DNA from: Ectocarpus siliculosus
Lineage: Eukaryota > Sar > Phaeophyceae > Ectocarpales > Ectocarpaceae
Assembly: GCA_000310025.1 (NCBI GenBank)
Contig: FN648647.1
Location: 1-64,000 of the forward strand
DNA length: 64,000 nucleotides
Direction of reading: 5' to 3'
Made by a program: the position numbers and the translations under genes. The notes below the pieces were generated by a model. That model worked only from the letters and a program-made list of their open reading frames with translations. It made no database searches and was not told where the DNA came from. Positions 43,545 through 54,798 of the stretch are shown piece by piece (positions within the stretch are counted from its first letter, which is position 1; every line of letters begins with the position of its first letter).

Positions 43545-46500
43545 TCACAAGGGCCGGGTTGTTTTACCCCTCAGCGTCTTTCGTAAGCGCTCTAACCTCG
43601 CACCCATCTCTGTGTCGGCAGTCGTGAAGCCCCAAACCTGCACGTTCACGCACACACACAAACAGTCAGGGCACGAATCGAAAGTGCACCCGACAACGGA
43701 ACAGAGGGGAAGGGAATGTTAACGAGCTTCTCGATGCCGCGCGACTGCAGCTTGCGGAAACAAACACGTTTCGAGGGGGGGGGGGGTCAAACCCTTCTTT
43801 CAACGTGACAACAACAGAATTCCCGGCCCGCTTGAAAATAGAGCAGAAGCGCTCTGTTTTGGGAAGTTTAGCACCACTCCGCCGGCCTCGATCGGAGGCA
43901 CATCCTCCACCTCCACTTGACTTCACAGTCGTTCGAGACAACCCGCTGAATGGCGATCGCTTCATTTCACTCGCTGTGGCTGAGATCGACCCACCGGGAA
44001 CAGGCGTCGAACACTGCACGAAAATAATTGACATCCCTGGTGATAAAACCACGTGCGAACGAAGCAAGAACGCACGTTCTGCGTATTGCAAGAGTGGAAT
44101 GGAAGGCCACCATAGCTTCCGTTGCGTCTCCCTGGCACAACTTGAAGCGTGAAACCATCCGTTGCTGAACATGAACCTAATGTCGAACCACAAAAATTAC
44201 CTCGACGTCTGTTTGTAGACACGAAGTGATCCTTTGATTCGTCCTTCTACAACAACTTACTTAACAAAAAACAAAAACTGACGCCCATCTCTACATGACA
44301 ACGACAAAGCTTTGGAGAAACAAGCACCCCTCTCGGTGTGAACGCCAGTCTTTTCCCAACACAAGGCTGGGCGTGAAACGATAACGCTAAGGAAAAAAAG
44401 GCAAGCGCATGCCCGAAACATAAAAAAAGTCAGTCATGGCAACAACACGAGCCCAGACACGAAACGGTAAACGCACCTCCACTTGCGAAACCTGGAACTG
44501 CTCTTGAGAGCAGAGCGGCGGGTTCCCGTACGTGTCGCATCTGTTAAGAGTTAGGATAACGATAGGGTATGAGTACGGTCAGGGGTATAGAAACACGAGG
44601 GAACGTCAGCCCGGTGATTCGAGCTTTCTGTTTTGAAGTTCTTGAAGCCATGCACCCACAAGAACTAGATGCACACGATTTCGTGCCATCCCGCGGCACC
44701 AATATCGAAAGATGGTCAGTACGCGACCTATATTGTCGTGTACCTGGTATGGTATGGTTTTTATCCGTAACCACCACCAGCGAACAGGATGCACACATCA
44801 AACGACATGTTTTCGGAAAGCCCTCGACAAGACGGTTCCCACACTGTGAAGCAATGGAGCTTTGAAAACTTTCTCAAAGGTGTGTGGTATCCTGTGTCAC
44901 CTACAGGTACGCTTGGAAGCGCCCACACAACGTGCTAACTTTCCCGTGCTGCCAGTCGGTTAGGAAATATTCCCGAGACTTTTGTTGAAAAGTCGGTCAC
45001 GGGTGTGTGATATTCTCTGACACCTAAGCGGTACGCTCGGAAGCACACACACACTTACTTTCCCGTGCTGCCGGTAAGGAAATCTTCCCCGATGAAGAGG
45101 CCAAAGCTGCCGTCCGCGCCGCCCCCGCCCATCGCGATCCCCTTGCCGTCGCTGTACTGGAGGTACATGTTCATCCCCGTCCAGCCGAAAGCAGTCAAAT
45201 CTCCTTCCAGCAGGGTTTTCGATGCCGCGACGGTTTCACTGCTGCCGGTTCGGCCGTCGGCGGAACGGTCATCGGAATCGTTCTCGGTTTGTTCCTCTTC
45301 GCTCTCGACGGTTACACGTTCTCCTTCCATCTTGAACAGGAAGCACTCCCCCGTGCCGTAGTACTTGACAAGACAGAAGAAAGAAAAGCAGTCCAGGCAA
45401 TTGCGAACCGTGCGTGTGGAGAAACAGCGAGGCCCAAGGTGGCTATTTGCAGAAAATTTACATACAAACACAGACTAATACGCGTTCGAGATAGAACCAC
45501 AGCAGTCGAAGTGGATGAGTTGGTCTTTTCACAGTAGTGAGGTGGATATTGTAGCGGGTGCCGCACAAAAAACGGTTGAGTCAGGGTTGGGGGGGGGTAG
45601 GGAGGTATACTGGGAGGGGCAAAATCGGACACACACGCGTAAAGGGCACCATGGCATGACACCAGACAATCCTTCGTGGTACACACCACACGCTGCGGTG
45701 CACTGTCCTGCAATAGGTCGACACGTCCGAACCTCAACCAAAACCGCAAAAGCAGGCAGCATAAGTAACACGAGCGATAAAACACGGCTTCGCACACAAT
45801 TAGCACCAACAGCAGCAGGTACAGAGCGCCGCCGTCTGCAACGCCTAGGTAGGTAGGTACCTGACAACCCGAGGACCACGCCGATGTCGCGAACCCCCCG
45901 AAAACCTCCCCCCTCATGCTCTCCACGATGAGAAACGTCGGTTCCTCCCCCTGGATGCGGTTGTACAAGGTCGTGTAGCTTGCCCCGTCTCTGTCGTGTT
46001 TTAGCAATGTTGACCAATAGACCGCAGCGGTAGCAGCGGTAGCAGAACAACATGGTCAATGAGCACCGGGCGAGTGCGGGGGGGGGATTCCGGATACCCA
46101 CTTGTGTGTGGTACTTTTTGATACTGGCTTGAGTGCGACATTTAAGTGTGTGGCATTTTGATGACGATGGTTTGGGCTTTCAATGTGGTAAAAAACAAGA
46201 GGGGGGAAGAAACGAGACAGGCTTAACCGGAGACTGCTTGTTGGATTTATCAACACGACAAGCGCACTCGATGCTTTGCACACCTTCAGTCAGCACGCGT
46301 TCCATACCCCCATCATACAACTATTGGATGGTGATGTATTGGGTGTCACAGAGGGATATAAAAAGTTAGAGCTGAAAGTTACGGGCGTGAACTTGTCAAG
46401 ACGAGACATGCGTGCAAAAGCTGGACCGGTTCAGTGCAAAGGGAGGCGACGACAGCAACATCACGTATCTCATCTTGCTGCGGCGATGCCGGTGGTGGTA

Positions 46501-49500
46501 CTAGCACCATCGACAGCAGCAAAACCACCAGCAACATGACCGGCAGCAGTAGCAGCAGCAGCAACAACAACGGCACACATACAGCAAATAACAGAGGTAT
46601 CGTTCCATGTTCAATCGTCAAAAATACGCTCCCAACCCATACTTTCCAACAACAGCACAGTCGAAGCCGACCAACAAGACAACCAACTCAAAAGCACGAA
46701 CGAGCCGCATGCCTCCTCACCTAAAGGTGCTGTACAAGAGGTACCAGTTGTAGCCCCTGTGGTGCTTCGGCTGCGCAGCCTCCATCCGCGCCAACGTGGT
46801 GTGCGTCACGATCGTGCTCCCCCCACACACCAACCCCGGGAGTTGCAAGGGTGCCTCTGCCGGCGGCGGTGATGGCCGTACACCGGGGTCCCCTGGGAAC
46901 AAGCTCGCATCGTCCGCTGCGGTTCCCAAACACGAAAAATTGAGCGTGCCAGGGGGGGGGGCGTACTCTTATGTTTTGCATGCCTTAGCGGGTAGGCCAT
47001 TGACCACGAGTCCTGGAGAGGACGGAGAATTGTTCCCACAGGACCGATTACCGATGACCAATCGTTCCTTCCTACTTTGCGCAAGGTGACTCAATAATGT
47101 ACCGAGGGGGGCACTCTCATGTAAACTGTCGTCCGTAGACCATTGACCTAGCATCCCTGCAAGTCTGGACAGAGCGATATGCCTGGTTTTCATCGGCCCA
47201 GGCTTTAGGGTGGATCAGAAGCTGGTCATTACCCGTGTGTTTGCTGTGCCAAACCAATTATATGCCATGAGAGTTGATTGGGCATCCCGGCAAACCAGGG
47301 GGGGCGGGGGGTCCGGGGTAAGCATCGACCGCAAAACTTCAAGGGGACACGACGTGACACGACGACGCTCCCATCAAGAGCGGGACGAACACGAAGACCC
47401 CGAGTGTCCGCGGCGTTCCGTGGGACATCATACCGTGGGTGACATGACGCAAGATAGCGCACACCCTAGATCGATCTTCAAAGATATGACGAAGAGCATG
47501 TGGTAAAAACATAAAACGATACTCAGTACGTTTTCGGAAAGCTCTCGCTTTTCGATGAGATGGTTCCAACGCCGTCATTTTGCGCACCGCCGCTCGTTGT
47601 GCTGTGGAGAATGGTCGAGCTTTGAAACTCGGTCCATGGGTGTGATACCAAACGTCACCTACGGCCCTTGTATGCACCCTACCAGGAGGCTTATTCCCCA
47701 ACCATGGGGACGCACTTCCTGCGGACCATGCTTTTGGGCAAGACTGCTGTATTCTACGTTTAGTTCTCCTTTTGGTTTCAAGAGAAGACCGCATTCAGTA
47801 TTGGAAACGAAATGAAGAACACCAACCAGCGCCATAACACGAAACACACCACATGTAACGGGTCATCTGTCGAATTACCACCGCGAATTGGATGAGCTAG
47901 GAAGTGCTCGACTAAAAACCTGCACAAGACATGGTGGAGAAGCATGGTGCTATGCATATGCCTTCGTCAAACTAGACAGTTGGGACGGGAGGGAGGGGGG
48001 GGGGAGCGACGTGGGAAATATCTATAATAGCAATTCGGTAGAACTGATGGTCCACCAGATCGTAAGCTCGCACCCCTCTTTTCATGGCGAGGAGGAATGA
48101 ACAACGTATGAGTAAACAAAAACGATGGCAAAACAGTCAGAGAACACCCGTAATAAAGTGCGAAGATCATCCAAGAAAACGCGACCGCCTTGACCTTGAC
48201 CCTATTCGTCATATACTGCTCAACGAACAGAGCCATCACGGAATGTTAAAAGAACACGTTCGATTACACTAAATGCGGAATGTGTGGTCATGGACAAATT
48301 GAATGATACCATGGTATCTACCAGAAGCATCAAGGAAAAATCTGTTTCCGCGTGAAGCTTCACCCCGTCGCTGGGGTACTGCTGTTGAAAGTCGGAACAC
48401 AGCACAGACTCCGTAGTGTACAGTTTGAGGGGCGCAAAAAATCTATGTAATAGGACATAGCACTGCCAACTCACCTAGAGAGTGAAGGATCGGCCCACTG
48501 GAAGCCGTTTCCTCGAAGGACCCAGCACCGCCAGGCACGCTAACCCACCGATCGCTACCTCCCCGCTCCCCTCTCCGACCATCGCCGAACCCAACCGGGG
48601 ACTCGCCCGCAGGGCCCCCTCCCCCCTCCGAGTCCGATCTCCAGTAGCTCGGCTTCACCATGGACAGGAAGGCCTGCGCGGTCGACTGCGCCACCTCGGA
48701 CACGTCCCGCGCCGCCGATTGCGCCGCGGCAAAGGCTGCCGCGTTCCCCGGGTCTTCGCGCGTGCCCGCCCACATCTCCGCGGGCGGCAGGCCGGCGGGG
48801 GCTAGCCCCTCGTCGACCGAAGGAAATCCGGGCGTCGACGGCATCGAGCAACCGCCGCCGCTGCTCGCGTAGTGTGACCCGGTGTCGCCGCCCCCGTTCG
48901 ATTGTCTGGAGTTACGTCGGGAGATTTTACCGCCGCCGCTGCTCGCGAAGAAGCTATCGCCGCCGCCGCCGCCGCCGCCGGCATCGCTCGCCGTGGGCGT
49001 TGTGACGACGGCCGCAGCCTTCGACCGAATGTAGTTGAACATTCCCCGGACCGAAGCCGCCGCCGAGGTCGATGCGTCGGAACCCTGCCGGGAGCGGCTC
49101 GCGGCGCCGCCCCCGCCGCCGCCGCCGCCGCCGCCGCCGGCACCCCCCCAGTGCGGTGGCTCGTACAAGAGCTCGCCCGGCACAGCCGATCGCACCATGG
49201 CTTCCTCAACGGGGGCCATCAAAGATGACGACGACGCCGCGACGGTGCCATCGGCGGCGCCTCCCGCGTGGCCGCCCCGGCTGTCCTCGAACCAGACCTC
49301 TTCTTCTGGCGGCTCGACGAGGATGCCGTCTTCTTCTGCCGCTGCCGCTGCCGCCGGCGCTATTCCCGGCGTGGTCATCGTCGCGGTCACGGCCACCGCA
49401 AACGCAGACGCCGCCGCCGCTCCAGCCCCTGCTTCCGACACGGATCCCGATTTTCGTTGAGCGGCCGGCAACGGCTCGGCGGGGACGGGGTAGACTATTT

Positions 49501-51433
49501 TTTCTTTGCTGGCGGATTTGACCGGTCCCCTTGTCTTCAACACCTGGAGAGAGAAAAAGAAGGAAATTCAGCATCATTGCACACAAGGCCAGGGGGGGGG
49601 CTTAGGTTTGTTAGCACTGGCACCATAGGTCCATCCACACCTTTTCTTTCGCCGTTATATATATATATATTTTGTTTTCTTGTCTTCACTTCAAGTCAGC
49701 TCTCACAGCACTTGTGCCGGTTACTCCACAACCCGTGTATGCATAAACGACAAACATGCCGATAGTTAATTAATGAGAATCGCAGAACTCGGCCAGCGAT
49801 ACAATGCCGGGTGGCAATGATGTTGTGGACTCACTTGCTAGCGTTCTATAATAGGATGGAGGGGATATGATTACAACAAAAATAAATATCGTAGGAGTTA
49901 AAACAACCGGATGTTTGTCCTCGCCCTCGTCCACATTGAATTTAGAGCGGAGGCGAGAACATCACGCCATATATGAGTGAGTTTGAGAAGTATAAGCTTG
50001 CAGAAAAGAAAAAACCCAACCTCTGGGCAGACCAGAACAAGGCTGTTCGGGGAAAAAAAAAGAAGAAAGTGATTCGACGACGTTCCCGTGAGCGAGGGGC
50101 AGTACATAGGTACATATGCGGTAAATGTTACGTATGTACAAGCGATTTCCGTCGACTTTTGAAATGTCAGGTAACATGTACAAGCGATTTCCGTCGACCT
50201 GAAATGTCAAGAATGTCCGCGGTGAGGGTTTGTTTCTACCGACATAACTACCCGGAGCTCGCGCAACAAGCGTGTTCTCGTTCTACAACACAGCTGAAAC
50301 AGTAAAAAGCAGGGTACGTCTGCTTCGTGCGCTGCCCTTACGTCCAACATATCGACCAAAAGTTCAACATATCGACCAAAAGTTATAGGCGAGAGTCCAT
50401 CCTCATCCGGTCGAACGCCTAGCCAACCCACATAGCTCCTTCGAACAAGCGGGCTGTGGCACTCTTTCTGATATCCGCGAGACGATGCCCTGTCGCCCCG
50501 GTCACTCTTTAGAGCTTTAGAGGAAGCACACGGCAGCAGCGCAACAGCAGCACGCGTCTTTCAGCGACAGCAGCAACCCTACCTATTCTACTGGCACGTA
50601 CGTACTCTTGCAGCGAACGGCAAAAACAACGGCAGGGATGGTGTTAGAGCCGGTGACAAATGATCCAGCCCCCCCCTGTATTGTAGCGTTGTGCCCCATG
50701 TTTGGGAGACCACCTCACGTACGCGCTGGCTCTTTCCCAGCACACAACAAAAAATGGTCTGGTCACACATGAGCCTGCAGGGTTGATCAAACAGCAATGA
50801 CCATACCGTACGTATATATACGTATGAAGGACGACACCCTACTCAGGGCAGCAGCAACAAGCCACCTGCAAGGCGGAAACATAGGTAGTTCCCTACAGTA
50901 GGACACAACCCAGGCACAGCAGCGTCGATAGCACCGGTTCAAGTTATGGGCCAGAGAAGACAACACCTCCACCGTGATTTCAAGTTCCCGGTCGCCATTC
51001 TCCGATACATAAATACGAACTGCCCGCGTGCGTCTCACGCTTCCTCCAGACTTGAGTCGGTTTTATCCACCCCCCTCCATCCCCCCTTGCTCCACCCGCA
51101 CACACGAAGGCTCGGTGGCAACTCACTGGGTGAGCTGCTGCTGACAGACACGCTGCTTTTTTCTTCAACATGCCTCCGCATGACAACATACCTCTCGGGT
51201 AAACAGCAGCCGTATCTCTCTTTTCCCCTCTCCTTCATGAAGTACCCTAATAGGGCCAATTCAAGTACCTGTCCCGCGACCAGAGTTCGACTCCCGAACA
51301 TGCTGTTCGCGCGCTTCAGCTCCGACTGCTTCACGCCGAGCCTCAGCGCTACCCCGGCCAGCGTGTCCCCCCGCTGCACCACGTACGACGAATCGCGATC
51401 ACTTGCTGACTTCTCTTCCGCTTCCTTCATCAT
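43545..51433 (-). CDS. LysM-TLDc protein, OXR1/NCOA7-like
   Basis: Seven minus-strand exons: 51433-51269, 49543-48475, 46892-46721, 45990-45861, 45363-45059, 44540-44477 and 43637-43545. Every junction matches in phase, and the total is 1,998 bases (665 residues plus TGA). The first exon encodes a LysM (YVVQRGDTLAGVALRLGVKQ, completed by LVAGQVLK across the junction). Exon 2 is Ala/Gly/Ser-rich and disordered. Exons 3 to 7 form a TLDc domain: HHRGYNWYLLYSTFRDGASY, RGEVFGGFATSAW, YYGTGECFLFKME, GGGGADGSFGLFIGEDF, then CDTYGNPPLCSQEQF and VEVWGF at the end. LysM followed by C-terminal TLDc is the OXR1/NCOA7 layout, linked to oxidative-stress resistance and to V-ATPase binding. The start was placed at the first of two adjacent ATGs; an upstream exon is possible. 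Confidence 0.87.
44477..46830 (-). other. TLDc domain of the LysM-TLDc gene (five exons)
   Basis: The catalogue of TLDc landmarks is complete: the GYxWxLLYST start, the TLYNRI helix, the FLIVESMRGEVFGGF strand pair, the YGTGECFLF strand, the GMNMYLQYSDGKGIAMGGGG strand pair, the FGLFIGEDF strand, and CDTYGNPPL with the terminal EVWGF (on the last exon from 43637). An acidic insert of about 45 residues (about 45190-45310) separates ECFLF from FGWTGMN. Confidence 0.88.
44878..45100. repeat. Partial tandem duplication of a TLDc exon end and its intron
   Basis: The segment 45001-45100 spans the 3' end of exon 45363-45059 and its GTAAGT donor (minus strand). A diverged copy lies at 44878-44982: compare CTTTCCCGTGCTGCCGGT with CTTTCCCGTGCTGCCAGT, and the flanking GGTACGCTCGGAAGC with GGTACGCTTGGAAGC. 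In the copy the donor has changed to GTTAGC. Confidence 0.8.
46960..47175 (-). repeat. Two inverted copies of the dispersed intron element
   Basis: Stretches at about 46960-47030 and 47103-47172 each begin with a G run. The first continues GTACTC..TATG, GCATGCC and GGCCATTGACC. The second continues CTCTCATG and GACCATTGACCTAGCATCCC. Both resemble the reverse complement of 23281-23362, more diverged than the 23.3 and 61.2 kb pair. They lie in the 46893-48474 intron of the TLDc gene. Confidence 0.6.
47528..47672. repeat. Intron repeat shared with 44812-44910
   Basis: CGTTTTCGGAAAGCTCTCG, GATGGTTCC, CGAGCTTTGAAACTC, GGGTGTGATACC and GTCACCTACGG here match in order TGTTTTCGGAAAGCCCTCG, GACGGTTCC, GGAGCTTTGAAAACT, GGTGTGTGGTATCC and GTCACCTACAGG in another intron of the same gene. 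Confidence 0.65.
50134..50211. repeat. Two-copy direct repeat, about 38 bp
   Basis: ATGTACAAGCGATTTCCGTC plus GAC and GAAATGTCA occurs at 50134 and again at 50176. A separate pair of TTCAACATATCGACCAAAAG-type copies lies at about 50343-50385. Both are in the first intron of the TLDc gene (49544-51268). Confidence 0.9.
51269..51400 (-). other. LysM domain of the TLDc gene
   Basis: The exon encodes SSYVVQRGDTLAGVALRLGV then KQSELKRANSMFGSRTLVAG. The pattern YxVxxGDTLxxIAxxxxxxxxxLxxxN is diagnostic of LysM. The domain finishes with Gln-Val-Leu-Lys across the phase 0 junction to 49543. There is no signal peptide before it, in keeping with intracellular LysM domains of OXR1-type proteins rather than chitin receptors. 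Confidence 0.88.
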
Positions 51434-53076
51434 GATGTGGTACGCCACAACCGTGACACCACACCAAGCCAGGGGGGCAAATCATCATCATCCAAAAGGC
51501 CATCCCATGGGCGACAATACAGCCACGGGAGGGAGGGGGGACATCCCGTCAACTTATTGAGCGGGCTTCCCTCAGAGGAACGTTCTTGCATCGTCTCTAC
51601 AGCAAAATGGATTCGTCCGTTACAACGGTGGTTGATCCCCTTTCGCTTTGTCTGCAAACTCTCGTGTCTTGTCGACGAAGACGGGGAATGTACTTGGAGA
51701 GCTGAATACAGCAGCGCATTTTATAATCCAGGGGACGTGCAAGCTCAAAATATTTGCGGACGGGCTTCTGCGAATCGACGAGTCAGCCCCACACGCGCGC
51801 GTTTCACGCCTACGGCGTGTAGCAGCGGCTTGGTCGTGAGGTTCTACGCCGTGCACCTACAGAATACAGCAGTCTATTATTGTAGTCTCTATCAGTATCG
51901 CTTCTACGTATCATCCCGCGGTGCCTCTACACTCTCTTACACTGCGGTACTGAGTTCAAGCGTGTGGTTCAGCAGTCTGTGGGGGTAAGACATTCTAGAC
52001 GCAGTACTCATGACGAAAAGTACCACGCCAAGCTGAGGGCCAGCGATGTTCAACGCTGGAACAGAGAGAAGAACAGCAACCTTCTCTTACGTGTCATGCC
52101 TCCGCTGCGCTCACGTGCTCTATTCGTGCAAAACTCGAGCAGCGTTTTTTCCTTGCCGCTTTTTCCCTGCGACCAAAAAAGACAGAGACTCTCTCGCTTC
52201 CTCCTCCCAAACAACGCCAGCTCTCACCTCCATATTTTCGGGACCAACTCCACCGGCAAGTATCGTTATCGGTAGGCCCTTGTATCCCAAACAACAGCCG
52301 TGTACAGCACGTAGTATAGAAGGGGCCTAAGGTTGCCTTCTACTGACCTTCGTGGTGTCCCCTGTCCCCCCCCCCACGAAGAAACGCCTGCGTAAACCCC
52401 GTTTACAATCGAGAGACAACCCCAGTATCACGAGTCGTGACTACCCACCTTTAGAGGACGAGAGCGAGGAGTGACGGTGAGTACAGGGGGGGAGAGATAG
52501 ATAAGAGAGGTACGGAGAACGTGTGGGGGGGTGCTTTACGCTTTCCTATCTTCCACCGGTGAACGTGTGTTCAGTTGTTCTAGAGAAACAGAGAGGGCAT
52601 CTTGGGTACATACCATGTGATACACACCATAGAGGTGAGCTACTGGCTACTGGGCTCGTGTGTGTGAGAGGAACACATATATCTGTTGAGTTCCGAGCTA
52701 CTGTATGGCTTCGGCAGGTGAGGGAACGGCGCGGTGGGAAGTGTTGTACCGTTGGTGTATTGATGGTCCCCCCCCAGCCTTCTCAGCGATGTCCTCCTGC
52801 AGACTCGGTCACGAACCTGCTATTTTTGTAGACTAGCGCCCCTCTCACTGCAACCGCGTTGTGCAATATCGTCTCTTGCGTGAAAAATCTGCTGGATCCC
52901 GTTTTTGATGCACACACCAGCAGCAGCACCAGCAGCGGCGGCCAGGAATACGAAGCCCCAGGTGGCGTTTGGAGGGCCTCTTACAAAAGCACACGGCGAA
53001 GGGGTTGCAAACGATCTCGTGGGCGTGAACGAGGAGTCGTCTGCAGTATCATCGTCCTACCAGACCTTCGGCGAAC

Positions 53077-53400
53077 ATGCATCAAATTTCCGCATCATCA
53101 CCCAGCTTGGCAACCCCGTGCCACCACGCCGAAGAGAGCGACGGCGGCGGCGGCGGCAGCAGCAGCGGCAGCTTTCGAGATTTCATGAGCGCACCGGCGT
53201 GCCTCATGCCTCCCCCTACCGGCTCTGCGGGGACGTTTGCATCAGAGAAGGACGGCTGTGACAACAACAGCGGTAGCACAACAACTGCTGTCCGGCGGAA
53301 AAATAACCAGATCAGCGGCAGCGCGGACGTACAGCAGCAGCAGCAGGCTCGCTCCTACGGTGAACGGAGATCTGGAACAAGGTCGCGGAGAACGCTTCAG
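53077..53400 (+). CDS. Weak candidate exon, unplaced
   Basis: An open plus-strand frame encodes SDGGGGGSSSGSFRDFMSAP, a stretch to VRRKNNQISGSADV, a poly-Gln run and RSGTRSRRTLQ, before a GTATGC donor. The upstream part in another frame (NEESSAVSSSYQTFGEHASN) also looks coding-like, so an intron or frameshift near 53110 would be needed. No domain is recognisable and no partner exon was found. It could be a small gene or non-coding low-complexity DNA. Confidence 0.2.
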
Positions 53401-54630
53401 GTATGCACGTTACGTTGTTGACCTCTTTTTTCTTGTCGCTGGTACGGGAGCCTCAAGAGGCGTCCACTCCGATTTCCCCCCTTTTAGGCTTAGGCACGCG
53501 TCACCGACAAAATATTATTGCTGCTCGCTCATTGTTCTCTCGTACATGAAGGGGTTGATGATGATGTCGTGATGGCCACTGCTCCCTGAATTTTCCGTTC
53601 GGTGGTTCGGTGGAGGTTGATTTTGGACTCCGCGCATGCACGCGGTCTGTCGGTTAGCCTTTACTGGCGCATTTGCACGCTGGTCTGCTTAAGGCCGTGC
53701 ATCTGCTGCTGTGCAGCCCCATAGCGCAGACGCCACTCCGTAGGACTTCCTTCGCTCGATGCCCTGGTGCACGTCGAGGAGGGAGAGGTAGGTAGGTGAC
53801 CCAGCAAGATTTCTTGGGGGCAGAAAATCAAAAGGGAAAAGGTCAACCATGGAGAGAGGCTCTGAAAAGCAACACACTGTACCTTCAAGTATCAGAGATA
53901 ATGCCGCTGATGACTAGTCTCGCAGTCGACCAGCTGTTAGGCTGAATTATACATTCGGTGTGGGAACAGGGCGTCTGGATATGGTAATGGATAGTGTCGA
54001 TTGAGCACGAGCGGTATGTCCTCTCGTTTTGGGGCATGTCATATAATTTTGTTCTCGTTCCTTATTTTTTGTGAAAGTCACCGGATTTGACTCTGCCGCG
54101 GTGCCGCGGTACATAAGCGCGAAAGAGCCGCTTCCGGCAGCCCAGGAAAAAGAAAGGAAAGAAAGAACGAACAAAAGAGTCGTTGCGTCACGTGTGAAGC
54201 ACCCGGCGAGACTTTTTTTTTTTTTTCTTAATATGACACAACGAAACCATCTCTATCATAGAAAAAGAGTCTGAGACAGATTAGCTATGGATTCATAGCG
54301 TCAGAAAGTACCTGTATGTCTACGATTTCCCAGACAGCATATAGGGACATCTCCCCTGCGGGTAACAGGCTCAACAAGACAGTTTGGTAGCTGTCTTGTG
54401 TGTCTCATATATGTTATGTTGGGAAGGTGCAGATGATATGTGTTAGGTACTGGTCGGGCGTTTTGTGTGTGACACCCTTTTTAATACCTTTCTTTTTTGC
54501 ATCCTACATGTACAGTACGCATTGGCTTGTACGCATGAAGGAGCACCCAAAGCTGTCACTGCCTTACATGCGATCGGCGTTCCTCCTGTCTCTAAAGGAA
54601 TAATTATTAAGTACTTCACAAGTAGCGGTA

Positions 54631-54798
54631 GGAGCAGCAAGGAGCGTGTGTGGTCGAACTCCCGAAAGCAAGCACAACGTACGTCGGAGCAGCAAGGAGC
54701 CGTGTGTGGTTGTCGAACTCCCGAAAGCAAGCACAACGTACGTGGGAGCAGCAAGGAGCCGTCTGTGGTTGTCGAACTCCCGGAAAGCAAGCAAAAAG
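54631..54798. repeat. Three-copy tandem repeat, 55-59 bp units
   Basis: Units start at 54631, 54686 and 54745 with GGAGCAGCAAGGAGC and contain CGAACTCCC(G)GAAAGCAAGCA. The first two end in ACAACGTACGT. They differ by a few substitutions and a 3-base indel. Confidence 0.95.

Noticed and set aside
43805-44152. Plus-strand frame containing FTVVRDNPLNGDRFISLAVA
   Set aside because: Lies in a minus-strand intron of the TLDc gene, has no splice partners and no recognised domain.
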